Assembly: GCF_002482385.1 (NCBI RefSeq) | Contig: NZ_DLFW01000022.1 | Location: 62,001 to 126,000 of the forward strand | DNA: 64,000 bases | Direction: 5' to 3' | Source: Dysgonomonas sp. UBA7710 | Lineage (GTDB): Bacteria > Bacteroidota > Bacteroidia > Bacteroidales > Dysgonomonadaceae | In this document: positions 1 to 10,220 of the stretch, in pieces | How positions within the stretch are numbered: position 1 is the first letter of the stretch | How the letters are laid out: the number at the start of each line of letters is the position of its first letter | Made by a program: the position numbers and the translations under genes | The notes under the pieces: model-generated | What the model saw: the letters and a program-made list of their open reading frames with translations, nothing else | Database searches by the model: none | What the model was told of the DNA's origin: nothing

Positions 1-761
1 TACCTTGGTGCTTCCTTCCAAGACAAAAGGTAATCCGCCTTTTACTTTTATGTCGTTGCCCGCCGGCATAGCTCCCGATGCCATCGTAGCATATACCTTT
101 GCCAACAGGGAAGCTGCTGCACCTGCTGAGGCACGGCCTTCAACAAATCCCGGGTCTGTATTCTTATACATCATCATTTCCGCATCTTTAAGCAATTCTA
201 TGATGTAGGCATAGACATCTTCGACTGAAGAACGGGGTATATTCACTTCCCCTGTAGCATTTATCGATTCTTTGCGAATCGGAACCTCACCGAAAGCCCG
301 CACCAGAAGGAAATAGGAATATGCTTTCAGAAAACGTAGTTCACCTATCACATTCTCCTTATATCTGGGAGTAACATTGCTCATCTTATTTATATTTTCC
401 ATCGCATAGTTAGCCCGGTGAATAATGACATAAGGTTTCTCCCACATATTTTTGGTTTCATCGATAGACTGGAAATTACCCGCTCCGAAGTTCTTGAATG
501 CCCAGTCGGGACCGCTGATATAGTCACAGTCGAAATCAAATGCGGCAGGGAAAACACTCCATCTGAACATGTCATCTATAAGCAGGTTGTATGTACCCAT
601 CACCCATTGAGTAGCACCATCGTCCGAATCGGCAATGTCGTTAGGTTGAACAAAATCGAATTTTTTCTCTTCCAGCATATCGTTGCAGGACGGTATAGTC
701 ACTATAACCAGTGCACCCAGAAGAATTAACCGCGCTATATTGTAGAATTTATTTTTCATGA
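1..761 (-). CDS. SusD-like nutrient-binding lipoprotein, partial (3' end outside window)
   Basis: About 253 codons are visible and the reading frame leaves the window at position 1. The start at 761 gives a lipoprotein signal peptide with the lipobox IPSC (Cys at about residue 25). It is followed by the helical SusD-type N-terminal region, with a FLKAYSYFLLVRAFG segment typical of the TPR part of SusD. Family knowledge: SusD proteins sit on the cell surface, cap a SusC TonB-dependent transporter and bind the oligosaccharide to be imported. It lies 23 bases downstream of the SusC gene on the same strand, so the two are surely co-transcribed. The substrate cannot be read from this protein; the divergent GH5 and GH28 genes suggest a plant-type polysaccharide. 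Confidence 0.93.
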
Positions 762-784
762 TTCAAATAATTAAGATTATATAT

Positions 785-3700
785 TTAAAAACCGACTTTC
801 AGCCCCAGCGAGAATGTCCTGCTCGAAGGATATGAGTTCAAATCCACACCACGTCTCGACATATCCCCACCGAACGCATTCACATCGGGATCGAACCATT
901 TATATCCCGTAATTGTAAATAAATTGGTTGCGCTGGCGTACACCTGAACATCTCCTATAGCTTTGAACTTAGGATTGAAGGTATATCCTATATTCAGGTT
1001 CTTCAGCCTGAGATATGATCCATCTTCCACATATCTGTCTGAGATTTTCCATTCGCGGGTATATCCGCCCGATATCGCTTTCGGCCATTGGGCGTTGTCA
1101 CGGTTTTCCGGCGTCCATCGTTTTTCGTATGCCCATCGTGGGATATTGGCGATATTTGTCATTGTTATCTCCATCAGGTTGGCGTTATATACATCATTCC
1201 CGACAGCTCCCTGGAAGAAAAAGCTCAAAGAAAATCCTTTCCAGCGGAGATTATTTGTTATACCATATACAAAATCCGGATTTGCATCACCAATGATGGT
1301 TCTGTCTCCGTGAGCAGTTATAGCCCCGTCGCCATCGAGGTCGCGATATTTAATCTCGCCCACCATACTTTTTACCACAGCACTGGTCGCATTGGCATAA
1401 ATGGGATTGGCCCGCACCTCGGCCTCATTGTCATAGAATCCATCCTCTACATAGCCATACATGGCACCGATAGGAGCGCCGTTGCGCTGAATAAATACAT
1501 TACTTGCCGCATACCAGAGGGGATCCGCAAACTGGTCGCCTGCCAGCCCACCGATTTCATTCTTGTTGAAAGAAATGTTAGCATCGATATCCCAGCTGAA
1601 ATCTTTGGTTGTTACAGCATAGAATTTACCTGTGAGTTCGAGTCCGTTATTTTTCACCCAGCCCGCATTAGACCACATATTGGTAAATCCTGAATTGGTA
1701 GGTATCGATACATTCTGTAAAAGGTCCTTTGTCTTCTTATAATAATAGTCTGCTGTAAGATTTATTCTTCCTTTAAGGAAAGATATATCGAGACCTATAT
1801 TATACTGGTCTGTCGTCTCCCATTTCAGGTTAGGATTGAGAGCACCGTTATATACATTTTCGGAGAAACCGCTAACCTGAGAACTGCCTATCGGGTAATT
1901 ATTTGTACCCAGTCTGGCTAAAGTCTGATAAGAATTGATTCCCTGATTTCCGGTCTGCCCGTAGCTTAATCTTAGTTTCAGGTTATCAAATATATTCAGG
2001 TCTTTGATAAGCTTCTCTTCTGAAATCCGCCATGCTAAAGCACCGGAAGCAAAATTGGCAAATTTATTTCCTTCTATAAACCGGCTCGATCCATCGCGAC
2101 GATAAGATGCCGTAGCTATATATCTATCATTGTATACATAGTTTGCACGACCCAGTAAAGATACCATCCTCGACATCCCCCTGCCTGATGAAGGTGTCTC
2201 TATAGTCAGTGCAGCTCCGATATTGTATGGTCCTGTTATATCTGTAGGCAGATTGTATCCGCTTACCGACTTATTACCCCAGTTTGCTTCTTCGAAAGTG
2301 AAGCCGGCAACAACATTCAAGGCATGTACCTTATTGAAGGTCTTTTCGAAAGTCATAATCGACTCTGCCGTAGTTCCCTGATACCAGTTGTCACTCTGTC
2401 CTATTCTTCCGTTTGTCGGTGGATAACCCTCTTGTGTCAGGCGGCTGTAGAATGTATAACGGTTGTTTGAAGAATAGCTTAAACCCAGATTCTGCCGGAA
2501 TTTTAAGTAATCCGTAAATTTCACTTCGGCATAGGATGAACTGAATACATTGTTAGATCTCAACTGGTCTATAGTATTGCGCACATATACATAAGGATTG
2601 GCAGCCAGCCAGTTCAGCTCGTTCGATTCCTGACGTCCTACCAGAGGATCGTACGTAGGAGGAAATACCAGAGCCGAACGAACCACAGACGATTCGGATG
2701 AGTTTGTCTTTGCAAAATCAGTTACCGAATTCGTATAACTCAGATTCGTGCCCACTTCAAGCCAGCTTCTCAGTTTACGTCCCAGATTCGTACGCAACGA
2801 ATAACGTTTATAAGCCGAATTCACAATAATACCCGTCTGATCCATAAAGTTACCGGAGAATGAATGCCATCCTTTATCGCTCGCACCGGAAACACTAAGA
2901 TTATATTCCTGACTATATGCAGTCTGGAAGATTCCGTCCTGCCAGTCGGTACTCATTACCGAGGTTGTGTTTCCATACTGGTCTGTACGCATGCCCAGAT
3001 TTAGGAAATCTTCCGGCCCGGGAAGATATTTTCCGGTATCGGTCAATATATTATTATTGGTATCATACCTGTACGACCATTGTCCCGGATATGGCAGCAT
3101 ATAATAAGAAACGCCATCATAAAATTCACGGTTAGTCACACCTTCATTCACATAACGCGCATAAGTCACCGGATCGAGCACATCCATTTTCTTGCTACGA
3201 TTGGACATACTGAAATTGGCAGTGAATTCTATTTTTTCAGAACCCTGCTGTCCTCTTTTGGTAGTAATCAATACAACGCCGTTTGCTCCGCGGGAACCAT
3301 ATATAGCTGTCGCCGATGCATCTTTCAATACTTCAATAGATTCTATATCATGCGGGTTGATATTTGCCAATGCATTCGCCGTCTGATTATTTCCATTCTG
3401 TAAACCATTCGTCGGCATAGAGGCAATATCGTATGGAACTCCATCGACAATATACAACGGCTGCGAATTGGTTTTAAATGAGTTTGCCCCACGAACCAGG
3501 ATACTGATTCCTGCTCCCGGAGCGCCATCGTTCTGTATAACACTGACTCCGGCCATTTTTCCTTGCAGGGCCTGATTGATACTACTCATAGGATTCCCTT
3601 TCAGCAAATCGTCAGCTTTCACCTGACCTACTGCTCCCGAAAGGTCTCTTTTCTTTACAGTACCGTAACCGATAACTACCACCTCGTCCAGATTTATATT

Positions 3701-3988
3701 TTCATCTTCCATGGCAATATTGATATTCCGTTCCGATTCCACTTTAACTTCCTGACGCTTCATTCCGATAAGTGAAAATGTGAGGATATCACCTTTGTTA
3801 GCTTTGATAGAATATTGCCCGTCGATATCGGTCATTGTAGCGACCCTTTCCTGAGTTTGAACCGCAACACCCGGCAATGGTGAACCGTCCTTTGCATCCG
3901 TTACCACACCGGATATCTGGTATGTCTGGGCAAACACCGCACACGGGATTATGCAAAGAAGAAATAATAGATAAAGTATTCTTTTCAT
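785..3988 (-). CDS. SusC-like TonB-dependent outer-membrane transporter
   Basis: 1067 residues. A signal peptide (residues 1-20, ending VFAQ) is followed by a carboxypeptidase-regulatory-like domain (about 22-95), a DEVVVIGYG motif where the plug begins, the plug domain, and a long C-terminal beta-barrel ending in LGLKVGF with the terminal Phe usual for outer-membrane barrels. Length and order are standard for the SusC/RagA family. It imports oligosaccharides with energy from TonB and works with the SusD encoded just downstream. A Bacteroidota-type promoter lies 79-110 bases upstream. No frameshift or missing segment is seen. Confidence 0.97.
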   Translation of the reverse strand: MKRILYLLFLLCIIPCAVFAQTYQISGVVTDAKDGSPLPGVAVQTQERVATMTDIDGQYSIKANKGDILTFSLIGMKRQEVKVESERNINIAMEDENINLDEVVVIGYGTVKKRDLSGAVGQVKADDLLKGNPMSSINQALQGKMAGVSVIQNDGAPGAGISILVRGANSFKTNSQPLYIVDGVPYDIASMPTNGLQNGNNQTANALANINPHDIESIEVLKDASATAIYGSRGANGVVLITTKRGQQGSEKIEFTANFSMSNRSKKMDVLDPVTYARYVNEGVTNREFYDGVSYYMLPYPGQWSYRYDTNNNILTDTGKYLPGPEDFLNLGMRTDQYGNTTSVMSTDWQDGIFQTAYSQEYNLSVSGASDKGWHSFSGNFMDQTGIIVNSAYKRYSLRTNLGRKLRSWLEVGTNLSYTNSVTDFAKTNSSESSVVRSALVFPPTYDPLVGRQESNELNWLAANPYVYVRNTIDQLRSNNVFSSSYAEVKFTDYLKFRQNLGLSYSSNNRYTFYSRLTQEGYPPTNGRIGQSDNWYQGTTAESIMTFEKTFNKVHALNVVAGFTFEEANWGNKSVSGYNLPTDITGPYNIGAALTIETPSSGRGMSRMVSLLGRANYVYNDRYIATASYRRDGSSRFIEGNKFANFASGALAWRISEEKLIKDLNIFDNLKLRLSYGQTGNQGINSYQTLARLGTNNYPIGSSQVSGFSENVYNGALNPNLKWETTDQYNIGLDISFLKGRINLTADYYYKKTKDLLQNVSIPTNSGFTNMWSNAGWVKNNGLELTGKFYAVTTKDFSWDIDANISFNKNEIGGLAGDQFADPLWYAASNVFIQRNGAPIGAMYGYVEDGFYDNEAEVRANPIYANATSAVVKSMVGEIKYRDLDGDGAITAHGDRTIIGDANPDFVYGITNNLRWKGFSLSFFFQGAVGNDVYNANLMEITMTNIANIPRWAYEKRWTPENRDNAQWPKAISGGYTREWKISDRYVEDGSYLRLKNLNIGYTFNPKFKAIGDVQVYASATNLFTITGYKWFDPDVNAFGGDMSRRGVDLNSYPSSRTFSLGLKVGF

Positions 3989-4066
3989 AACGTGAGATTT
4001 AGATTAAGAATATAGTTAGTGATTTTAATTGTTGGGGTTATAATTTTTCATGATTAGCTTACACTA

Positions 4067-4098
4067 CAAAAGTATCTACATGGTGCATAAAAAACAAA
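4067..4098 (-). promoter_or_regulatory. Bacteroidota-type promoter for susC/susD
   Basis: Read on the minus strand: TTTG at 4098-4095, a 20-base spacer, then TACTTTTG (TAnnTTTG) at 4074-4067, which matches the sigma-ABfr consensus. The whole 371-base divergent spacer (3989-4359) is very AT-rich and holds several copies of an ATACTT-type word (for example around 4098, 4130, 4237 and 4287), which could be regulator sites. No gene is seen in it. Confidence 0.7.
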
Positions 4099-4290
4099 TA
4101 CTTTATTATCATTAAATGATACTTTTTTAATCAAAAATAAAATATACAAATTGTCATATCAAATATTATATCAATAAATACCTTGTTATCAGTATAAATA
4201 AAAATGATTCCAGCAAAAGTGTTTTAACATTAATAATACTTTTTTACACATAAAAAGATAAAAAAGTACCATATCAGGATAAATAAATAC

Positions 4291-4322
4291 TTGTCTTTTA
4301 GGATACATCCTTTGTACTTTTG
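4291..4322 (+). promoter_or_regulatory. Bacteroidota-type promoter for the GH5/GH28 genes
   Basis: TTG at 4291-4293, a 21-base spacer and TACTTTTG at 4315-4322, about 38 bases before the start codon of the GH5 gene. It faces away from the susC promoter in the same spacer, so one regulator could control both transcripts. Confidence 0.65.
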
Positions 4323-4359
4323 TAATATTATTTCTGATATAACCTAATACCCCCAAATA

Positions 4360-5658
4360 ATGAAAAAAGTTTTATTACTTATCTCTCTGATTTTCATTCT
4401 ATACGGATGCAGTCAACAAAAATCCGGCAATACATTTGTAACCATAACAAAAGAAGGTCAGTTCTTCAAGAACGGTAAACCTTATTATTATATAGGTACC
4501 AATTTCTGGTACGGGGCTATCCTCGCCTCCGAAGGAGAAGGCGGAAACAGAAAACGCCTTATACAAGAACTCGATTCTCTCTCTGCCGCCGGCATAGAAA
4601 ATCTGCGCATACTGGTAGGTGCCGACGGAGTGAATGGAATAAAATCGAAAGTGGAACCTACACTGCAAACCGCTCCCGGCATATATAACGATACTATTCT
4701 CGCCGGGCTCGATTATCTGCTGGCCGAGATGGGTAAGAGAAATATGTCGGCAGTCTTATTCCTGAACAATTCGTGGGAATGGTCGGGAGGCTACAGCCAA
4801 TATCTCGAATGGGCAGGACATGGAAAAGCTCCTATCCCGGCTATCGACGGTTGGAACACCTTCTCCGAATATGTAAAGCAATACCCAAAGTGCGATTCCT
4901 GCAAAACCCTGTTTGCCAAACATGTGGAATTCATAGTCACACGTACAAACCGTTATACAAACAAGCGCTACATTGACGACCCGGCCATAATGTCGTGGCA
5001 GATAGGCAACGAACCGCGCGCATTCGCAGAAGAGAACAAAGTCGCGTTTGCCTTATGGATAAGCGATGTTGCCCGGCAGTTAAAAAGACTCGACCCTAAT
5101 CACCTGGTGTCGGTAGGCAGTGAAGGTTATCAAGGCTGCGAAGGCGACATTCAGCTATGGGAACTCATACATTCCTATAATGATATAGACTATACCACCA
5201 TCCACATCTGGCCTTACAACTGGGGATGGGCTAAAAAAGACGATCTGCATGGAACTCTCGGATATTCCAAAGAGCAGACAGGAATCTATATACAAAAGCA
5301 TCTCGATATATCGGCCAGATATAAAAAGCCAATGGTCATAGAGGAATTCGGCTATCCGCGCGACAATTTCCAGTTTGACACAGGAACTCCGGTAAATGAC
5401 AGAAACGAATATTACTCTTATGTATTCAATCTGGTCAAAGAAAATTACCTAAAAAAAGGGATACTCGCAGGTGCTAACTTCTGGGCATGGGGAGGATTCG
5501 CCAAACAAAATAAAGACCATGTATTCTGGGAAAAAGGGGACGACTATATGGGTGACCCGGCTCAGGAAGAACAAGGCTTATACTCGGTGTTTCATTCCGA
5601 TAATACCGTAGGGATAATCTCAGAATTCAATAAGGAAATGCAAGACAAAACCAACTAA
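4360..5658 (+). CDS. GH5 (subfamily 7-like) endo-beta-mannanase lipoprotein
   Basis: 432 residues. The lipoprotein signal peptide has the lipobox LYGC (Cys16). The rest is a GH5 barrel with the family hallmarks: WQIGNEP carries the acid/base Glu218, and IEEFGYP carries the nucleophile Glu329. The N-terminal NGKPYYYIGTNFWYG and the segment FLNNSWEWSGGYSQYL are typical of subfamily 7 beta-mannanases. The expected role is cleavage of beta-1,4-mannan or galactomannan at the cell surface or in the periplasm. It is first in a rightward cluster with two GH28-like genes, 14 bases before the next start. The exact substrate is inferred from the family only. Confidence 0.9.
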   Translation: MKKVLLLISLIFILYGCSQQKSGNTFVTITKEGQFFKNGKPYYYIGTNFWYGAILASEGEGGNRKRLIQELDSLSAAGIENLRILVGADGVNGIKSKVEPTLQTAPGIYNDTILAGLDYLLAEMGKRNMSAVLFLNNSWEWSGGYSQYLEWAGHGKAPIPAIDGWNTFSEYVKQYPKCDSCKTLFAKHVEFIVTRTNRYTNKRYIDDPAIMSWQIGNEPRAFAEENKVAFALWISDVARQLKRLDPNHLVSVGSEGYQGCEGDIQLWELIHSYNDIDYTTIHIWPYNWGWAKKDDLHGTLGYSKEQTGIYIQKHLDISARYKKPMVIEEFGYPRDNFQFDTGTPVNDRNEYYSYVFNLVKENYLKKGILAGANFWAWGGFAKQNKDHVFWEKGDDYMGDPAQEEQGLYSVFHSDNTVGIISEFNKEMQDKTN

Positions 5659-5672
5659 TACCTATTTATATT

Positions 5673-7187
5673 ATGTACAAACGTATATTATTACAATTTA
5701 TGCTTATAGGTTTGTGCCTCATATCCAAAGCCACATCATACAATGTGATGGACTTCGGCGCACAAAACGACGGGAAGACACTGACTACCCAACATATACA
5801 GAAAGCTATCGACCAATGTTACTATGATGGCGGAGGTGTCGTTTATGTACCGAAGGGCAATTACCTTGTGGGTACAATAAACCTGAAATCCAAGGTAGAA
5901 TTCAGGTTCGAAACAGGGGCAACACTGATAGCAACTACAGACTTATCACAATACCAGAAAGATAACAACGGATTGGCCGGGGTATTCTACACCGAAAACG
6001 CACAGGATGTATCCATTACCGGAAACGGAAAAGTATTCGGGCAGGGCATGGAATTCATGTATGCCGACAGTGCTAAAGTCATTAGCGGGGATGTATTGAA
6101 CTATATCCGTCAGAAAAACGATTTCCGCAAAGTGACGGAAGGCCTTGGCGATGGACCTGTGTATCCGAAAGACAGATTTCAGCAGATGATAATATTCAGC
6201 AACTGCTATAATGTTACATTATCGGACTTCGAATGTATCGACGCACCCTACTGGACATTCCTTATCGTACATTGCGACAGGGTAAAAGTAAAAGGTCTGT
6301 CCATTAATAATAACCTACTGATTCCCAATAGCGACGGATTGGACATTATATCCAGCAGCAATGTGAATGTTTCGGACTGCATCATCACTTGTGGCGACGA
6401 TGCCATCGTGTTAGCGGGTTATGCACACCACTTCGGCGACCCGGGGTTCAAGGATATCCTAAAACCATCGAGGAACATCAATATCTCTAATTGTGTCCTG
6501 CAATCGCGTTCGAGTGGAATCAGGATCGGGGGATGGGACCAGAACCATATGTCTAATTACAATTTCAACAATATTACTATCTTCGATTCCAATTGCGGAA
6601 TCAACATCACGGTAAGGGATTCAGGTTCGGCACAGAATATCAACTTCTCCAATATCCGTATCGAAACAAGGCTCCATACAGGCGACTGGTGGGGACAAGG
6701 CGAGCCGATAAAAATATCGGCTCTGAGAGGAGTGCCTGATAATCCTGTCGGGATAATCAAGAACATCAATTTCTCGAATATTACGTGTATAGCTGAAAAC
6801 TCAGTACTAATATACGCCTCGGAAGAATCGAAACTGGAAAACATAACATTCAGCAACTTCGATTTCACACTAAAGAAAAGCGCATTGGACAAAATCAGCG
6901 GAGGGAATTTCGACCTGAGACCAAATACCGTAACAGGTAAAGAGATATATAAATCGAATATACCTGTTATTTATATAGAGAATGCCGAAAATGTATATTT
7001 TAACCAGGGAAATATAGGCTGGGACGGTGTCGAAGCCCCTTATTACACCCATGCAATGGAGGCAGTCAAAGTAAAAAATATGAAACTGAACAACATGATA
7101 GCTATCCCTTCGCCATCGAATCCGAAATTACCGGCTATCTCGTTAACCAACTGTACACAAGTATCGAACAACATACTCAAGAAATAA
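5673..7187 (+). CDS. GH28-family glycoside hydrolase (polygalacturonase-like), copy 1
   Basis: 504 residues with a signal peptide (about 1-21). The opening MDFGAQNDG and the right-handed beta-helix repeats are typical of GH28. The acidic motifs are present: NSDG in IPNSDGLDI and GDD in CGDDAIVL. The usual GHG motif is replaced by SSG in SRSSGIRIGG, and the RIK motif reads RIE, so this is an unusual subgroup whose substrate may not be homogalacturonan. It is secreted, probably periplasmic. It follows the GH5 gene closely and is itself followed 23 bases later by a closely similar copy of equal length. Confidence 0.85.
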   Translation: MYKRILLQFMLIGLCLISKATSYNVMDFGAQNDGKTLTTQHIQKAIDQCYYDGGGVVYVPKGNYLVGTINLKSKVEFRFETGATLIATTDLSQYQKDNNGLAGVFYTENAQDVSITGNGKVFGQGMEFMYADSAKVISGDVLNYIRQKNDFRKVTEGLGDGPVYPKDRFQQMIIFSNCYNVTLSDFECIDAPYWTFLIVHCDRVKVKGLSINNNLLIPNSDGLDIISSSNVNVSDCIITCGDDAIVLAGYAHHFGDPGFKDILKPSRNINISNCVLQSRSSGIRIGGWDQNHMSNYNFNNITIFDSNCGINITVRDSGSAQNINFSNIRIETRLHTGDWWGQGEPIKISALRGVPDNPVGIIKNINFSNITCIAENSVLIYASEESKLENITFSNFDFTLKKSALDKISGGNFDLRPNTVTGKEIYKSNIPVIYIENAENVYFNQGNIGWDGVEAPYYTHAMEAVKVKNMKLNNMIAIPSPSNPKLPAISLTNCTQVSNNILKK

Positions 7188-7210
7188 TTTACACTAAAAA
7201 TAGAACAATT

Positions 7211-8725
7211 ATGGCAAACAAAATACTGGCACTCATCCTCTTTCTAAGCATTCATATTTCATCTGATGCCGCAATATACAACATACTCGACTTCGGCGCT
7301 AAAAACGACGGTGTCACACTGGCCACCGCCCAGATACAGAATGCAATAGATGAATGCTATAAGAATGGAGGAGGCATGGTATACATACCTGCCGGCACAT
7401 ATCTTGTAGGAACAATCAACCTGAAATCGAATGTGGAATTCCGGTTCGAAACAGGGGCCGTGCTGAAAGCTACTACCGACCTCACTCAATATCAAAGACA
7501 CAACAAAGAGCTGGCCGGAATATTCTATACCGAAAAAGCTGAAAACGTATCCATTACCGGAAACGGCAGGATATTCGGGCGGGGAATGGAGTTTATGTAC
7601 GAAGGTAAGGCAAAAACAATAGGCGACGACCAGAAAGTATTTACCCGCCAGAAAGAAAATTTCAGAAAAGTAGAAAGCGGACTTGGCGACGGACCATTAT
7701 TTCCCAAAGACAGGTTTCACCAGATGGTTATTTTCAGCGAGTGTACCAATGTGACACTCTCCGGTTTCGAATGTATAGACGCACCTTACTGGACTATTCT
7801 GATAGTGCATTGCGACAGGGTAAAGGTCACAGGATTGTCGATAAACAACAATCTGCTCATCCCGAATGGCGATGGTATCGATATTATTTCGTGCAGCAAT
7901 GTAAATATGTCGGACTGTATTATCACCTGCGGCGACGATGCCATTGTAGTGGCCGGATACGGTAACCATCACGGCGATCCGGGATTTAAGGATATAATGA
8001 AGCCGTCTAAAAACGTGAATGTATCTAATTGTGTTTTACAGTCTCGTTCGAGCGGTATACGGATAGGCGGACACGACCAGAATCATATGTCGAATTACAA
8101 TTTCGACAACATCGTCATATACGATTCAAACCGCGGTATAAATATTTCCGTAAGTGATACGGGTTCGGTGCAGAACATGAATTTTACCAATATACATATC
8201 GAAACAAGGCTTCATACAGGCGACTGGTGGGGGCAGGGTGAGCCGATAAACATGACTGCTATGATGCTTGTTCCCGAAAAGCCGAATATCGGAGTAATAA
8301 AGAATATCAATTTCACCAATATTACCTGTGTCGGCGAGAACTCGATAGTCATGATTGCATCCGACGATACGAAAATACAGAATGTGACTTTCAATAACTT
8401 CGACTTTGTAATCAGGAAGAGTGCACTGGAAGAGGTAGCTGGAGGCAACTTCGACCTGAGGTTGAACGCCATAAGGGAGAAAGAACTCTATCAGTCGGAC
8501 ATTCCTGTAGTCTATCTGGAGAATGTGGAAAATATCCACTTCAATCAGGGGAATATCGGCTGGGATAAGGTAGAGAAAGCTCATTATACGTACGCTATAG
8601 AAGCTAATAAGGTAAAAAATATGACCCTGAACAACATGACTGCTGTGCCTTCTCCTGCCAATCCGAAGTTGCCGGCTGTGTCATTGAAGAATTGCGGAAA
8701 GATAACGGATAATATTCTAAAATAG
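7211..8725 (+). CDS. GH28-family glycoside hydrolase (polygalacturonase-like), copy 2
   Basis: 504 residues, alignable end to end with the preceding gene, so this is a tandem duplication that has since diverged. Signal peptide about 1-20, then NILDFGAKNDG. NGDG replaces the NSDG of copy 1, CGDDAIVV is kept, and the GHG position is again SSG. Identity is highest in the core (GLDG/GIDI region, SRSSGIRIGG, LHTGDWWGQGEPI) and lowest at the ends. The pair may have split substrate specificity. A strong hairpin terminator follows at 8771-8806. Confidence 0.85.
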   Translation: MANKILALILFLSIHISSDAAIYNILDFGAKNDGVTLATAQIQNAIDECYKNGGGMVYIPAGTYLVGTINLKSNVEFRFETGAVLKATTDLTQYQRHNKELAGIFYTEKAENVSITGNGRIFGRGMEFMYEGKAKTIGDDQKVFTRQKENFRKVESGLGDGPLFPKDRFHQMVIFSECTNVTLSGFECIDAPYWTILIVHCDRVKVTGLSINNNLLIPNGDGIDIISCSNVNMSDCIITCGDDAIVVAGYGNHHGDPGFKDIMKPSKNVNVSNCVLQSRSSGIRIGGHDQNHMSNYNFDNIVIYDSNRGINISVSDTGSVQNMNFTNIHIETRLHTGDWWGQGEPINMTAMMLVPEKPNIGVIKNINFTNITCVGENSIVMIASDDTKIQNVTFNNFDFVIRKSALEEVAGGNFDLRLNAIREKELYQSDIPVVYLENVENIHFNQGNIGWDKVEKAHYTYAIEANKVKNMTLNNMTAVPSPANPKLPAVSLKNCGKITDNILK

Positions 8726-8770
8726 GTAAAGGTGAGGGTTATACTTCATTGGTAAAAGGTTTCTTAAAGG

Positions 8771-8806
8771 AAAAAGCATGAATTCAAAGAGAAATTCATG
8801 CTTTTT
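8771..8806. terminator. bidirectional rho-independent terminator
   Basis: AAAAAGCATGAATT pairs with AATTCATGCTTTTT around an 8-base loop, with A and T runs on both sides. It sits between the convergent GH28 gene (ends 8725) and AraC-type gene (ends 8830) and can serve both. Confidence 0.85.
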
Positions 8807-8829
8807 ATATTTACATAATTATAGTATAA

Positions 8830-9726
8830 TTACAGGAAAAATCTTGACTCTTTATAATTCTCTCTGAACTCGCGAGGCGTACAACCTTTCTTCTTCTTAA
8901 AAATCCTGTTGAAATTGGAAAGGTTATTAAATCCACATACCATACATATTTCCACTATACTGTGGGTGGTATCTACAAGCATGCGTGTAGCATGTCCTAA
9001 ACGTATGTCATTAAGGGAATCAATGAAATTCCGTCCGGTTCTCTTCTTGATAAAACGGCTGAAAGCTACCTCTGTCATACCGACGAGGTCAGCGACATCG
9101 GCAAGCCTTATTTCTTTATTGTAATTTTCCAGCATAAAATTATATGCCCGCTCTATCCTGCGGCTATCATAGCTTTGCTCCTGCGATTTGAAAGAACGGC
9201 TTGATAATTCGCGCATAGGAGAAAGTGAAAGGTCGTACAATATTCCGAACAGTTTCAAGACGGAATGCGCTCCCTGAGCTTCGGATGCTAAAGAATACAG
9301 GCGATTTTTCATCTTCAGAATCGTTTCCTGAGAGAAAACTACTCCATAATGCGCTTTTTCGAACATTTCCTTTACCGTGCGGAACTGGTTTTTCTGCAAC
9401 AGGTGGTCGTTCAGCAGGTCCCCGTGAAATTGTATGGTTATTTCCTTTATTTCTTTCGATTCGCACTTATTGTTCAGCCATGCATGCTCAAGACTCGGAC
9501 CTGTGATAAGCGCCAGTTCCAAATCTTCTATGTCTTCCATACTATCCCCCACCACACGTTTTGCTCCGGCACCATTCTCTATAAAATTCAGCTCGTACTC
9601 GGCATGTATATGTACGGGATAGGTAAATTCTTTTTTTGTCCGTGTAAAAATCATGAAGCAGTCTCTTTCTGAAAGAGGTGTTACTTCCCTGAGAATAGAT
9701 TCCATAGATTTACAGTTTGATAACAA
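8830..9726 (-). CDS. AraC-family transcriptional regulator with N-terminal cupin
   Basis: 298 residues. A cupin-like sensor (about 25-110, VHIHAEYELNFIENG) is followed by a linker and a C-terminal AraC DNA-binding domain of two helix-turn-helix motifs (about 200-295), with the family signature FNRIFKKKKGCTPREFR. It is cytoplasmic. It stands convergent to the GH5-GH28 cluster and is the only regulator in the locus, so it is the likely controller of this utilization locus; the inducing sugar is unknown. Start chosen at the first ATG of the frame. Confidence 0.92.
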   Translation of the reverse strand: MLSNCKSMESILREVTPLSERDCFMIFTRTKKEFTYPVHIHAEYELNFIENGAGAKRVVGDSMEDIEDLELALITGPSLEHAWLNNKCESKEIKEITIQFHGDLLNDHLLQKNQFRTVKEMFEKAHYGVVFSQETILKMKNRLYSLASEAQGAHSVLKLFGILYDLSLSPMRELSSRSFKSQEQSYDSRRIERAYNFMLENYNKEIRLADVADLVGMTEVAFSRFIKKRTGRNFIDSLNDIRLGHATRMLVDTTHSIVEICMVCGFNNLSNFNRIFKKKKGCTPREFRENYKESRFFL

Positions 9727-10051
9727 ATATAAGAATTTTATAAAAGCAAATTAGTTAATGATATCTCTTTAACAGCTATCTGAAAAGATAATAACGATCT
9801 CTTCCCATTCTTATTTGCAGATAGGGGCTTAATATCGGTTAAGCGCCGTTTTATATTTAAAATAAATTTTCAACAAACAGACAATAAAAGTATTCATGGA
9901 TATTTGTCGCATGAATTATTTGGCATATGTAGATCAGTGCAAACACAAGCTGAAAGAACCGTATCCGGATTATACTTCTATTTTTCAATTGTGCGAGATG
10001 TATATCTGTAAGATATATTTCAGAGATTATAGAACACTGACCTCAAAAAAG

Positions 10052-10092
10052 AAAAACAGCAATTATCTACGTCGCCATAATTGCTGCTTTTA
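10052..10092 (-). terminator. terminator of the amino-sugar locus
   Basis: CAGCAATTAT (10057-10066) pairs with ATAATTGCTG (10077-10086), flanked by A5 on the left and T4 on the right, so it works in both directions. It lies about 130 bases past the stop of the DUF5009 gene (minus strand). The rest of 9727-10220 shows no convincing gene; a 65-codon rightward frame there runs into this hairpin and lacks a ribosome binding site. Confidence 0.75.
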
Positions 10093-10220
10093 GAAGATTA
10101 GAAAAGATTTCTCATGTCAGTATCAAATTAACAAACAATAGTTTTATGCCTATTTATTTAAGATGTGTTTTTCGTCTTTAGAGTATCGCTATATTTTGTC
10201 TATGAATTGAATATTTACAG

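Noticed and set aside
9896..10093. 65-codon plus-strand frame in the spacer after the AraC gene
   Set aside because: No ribosome binding site, ends inside a terminator hairpin and shows no protein-like features.
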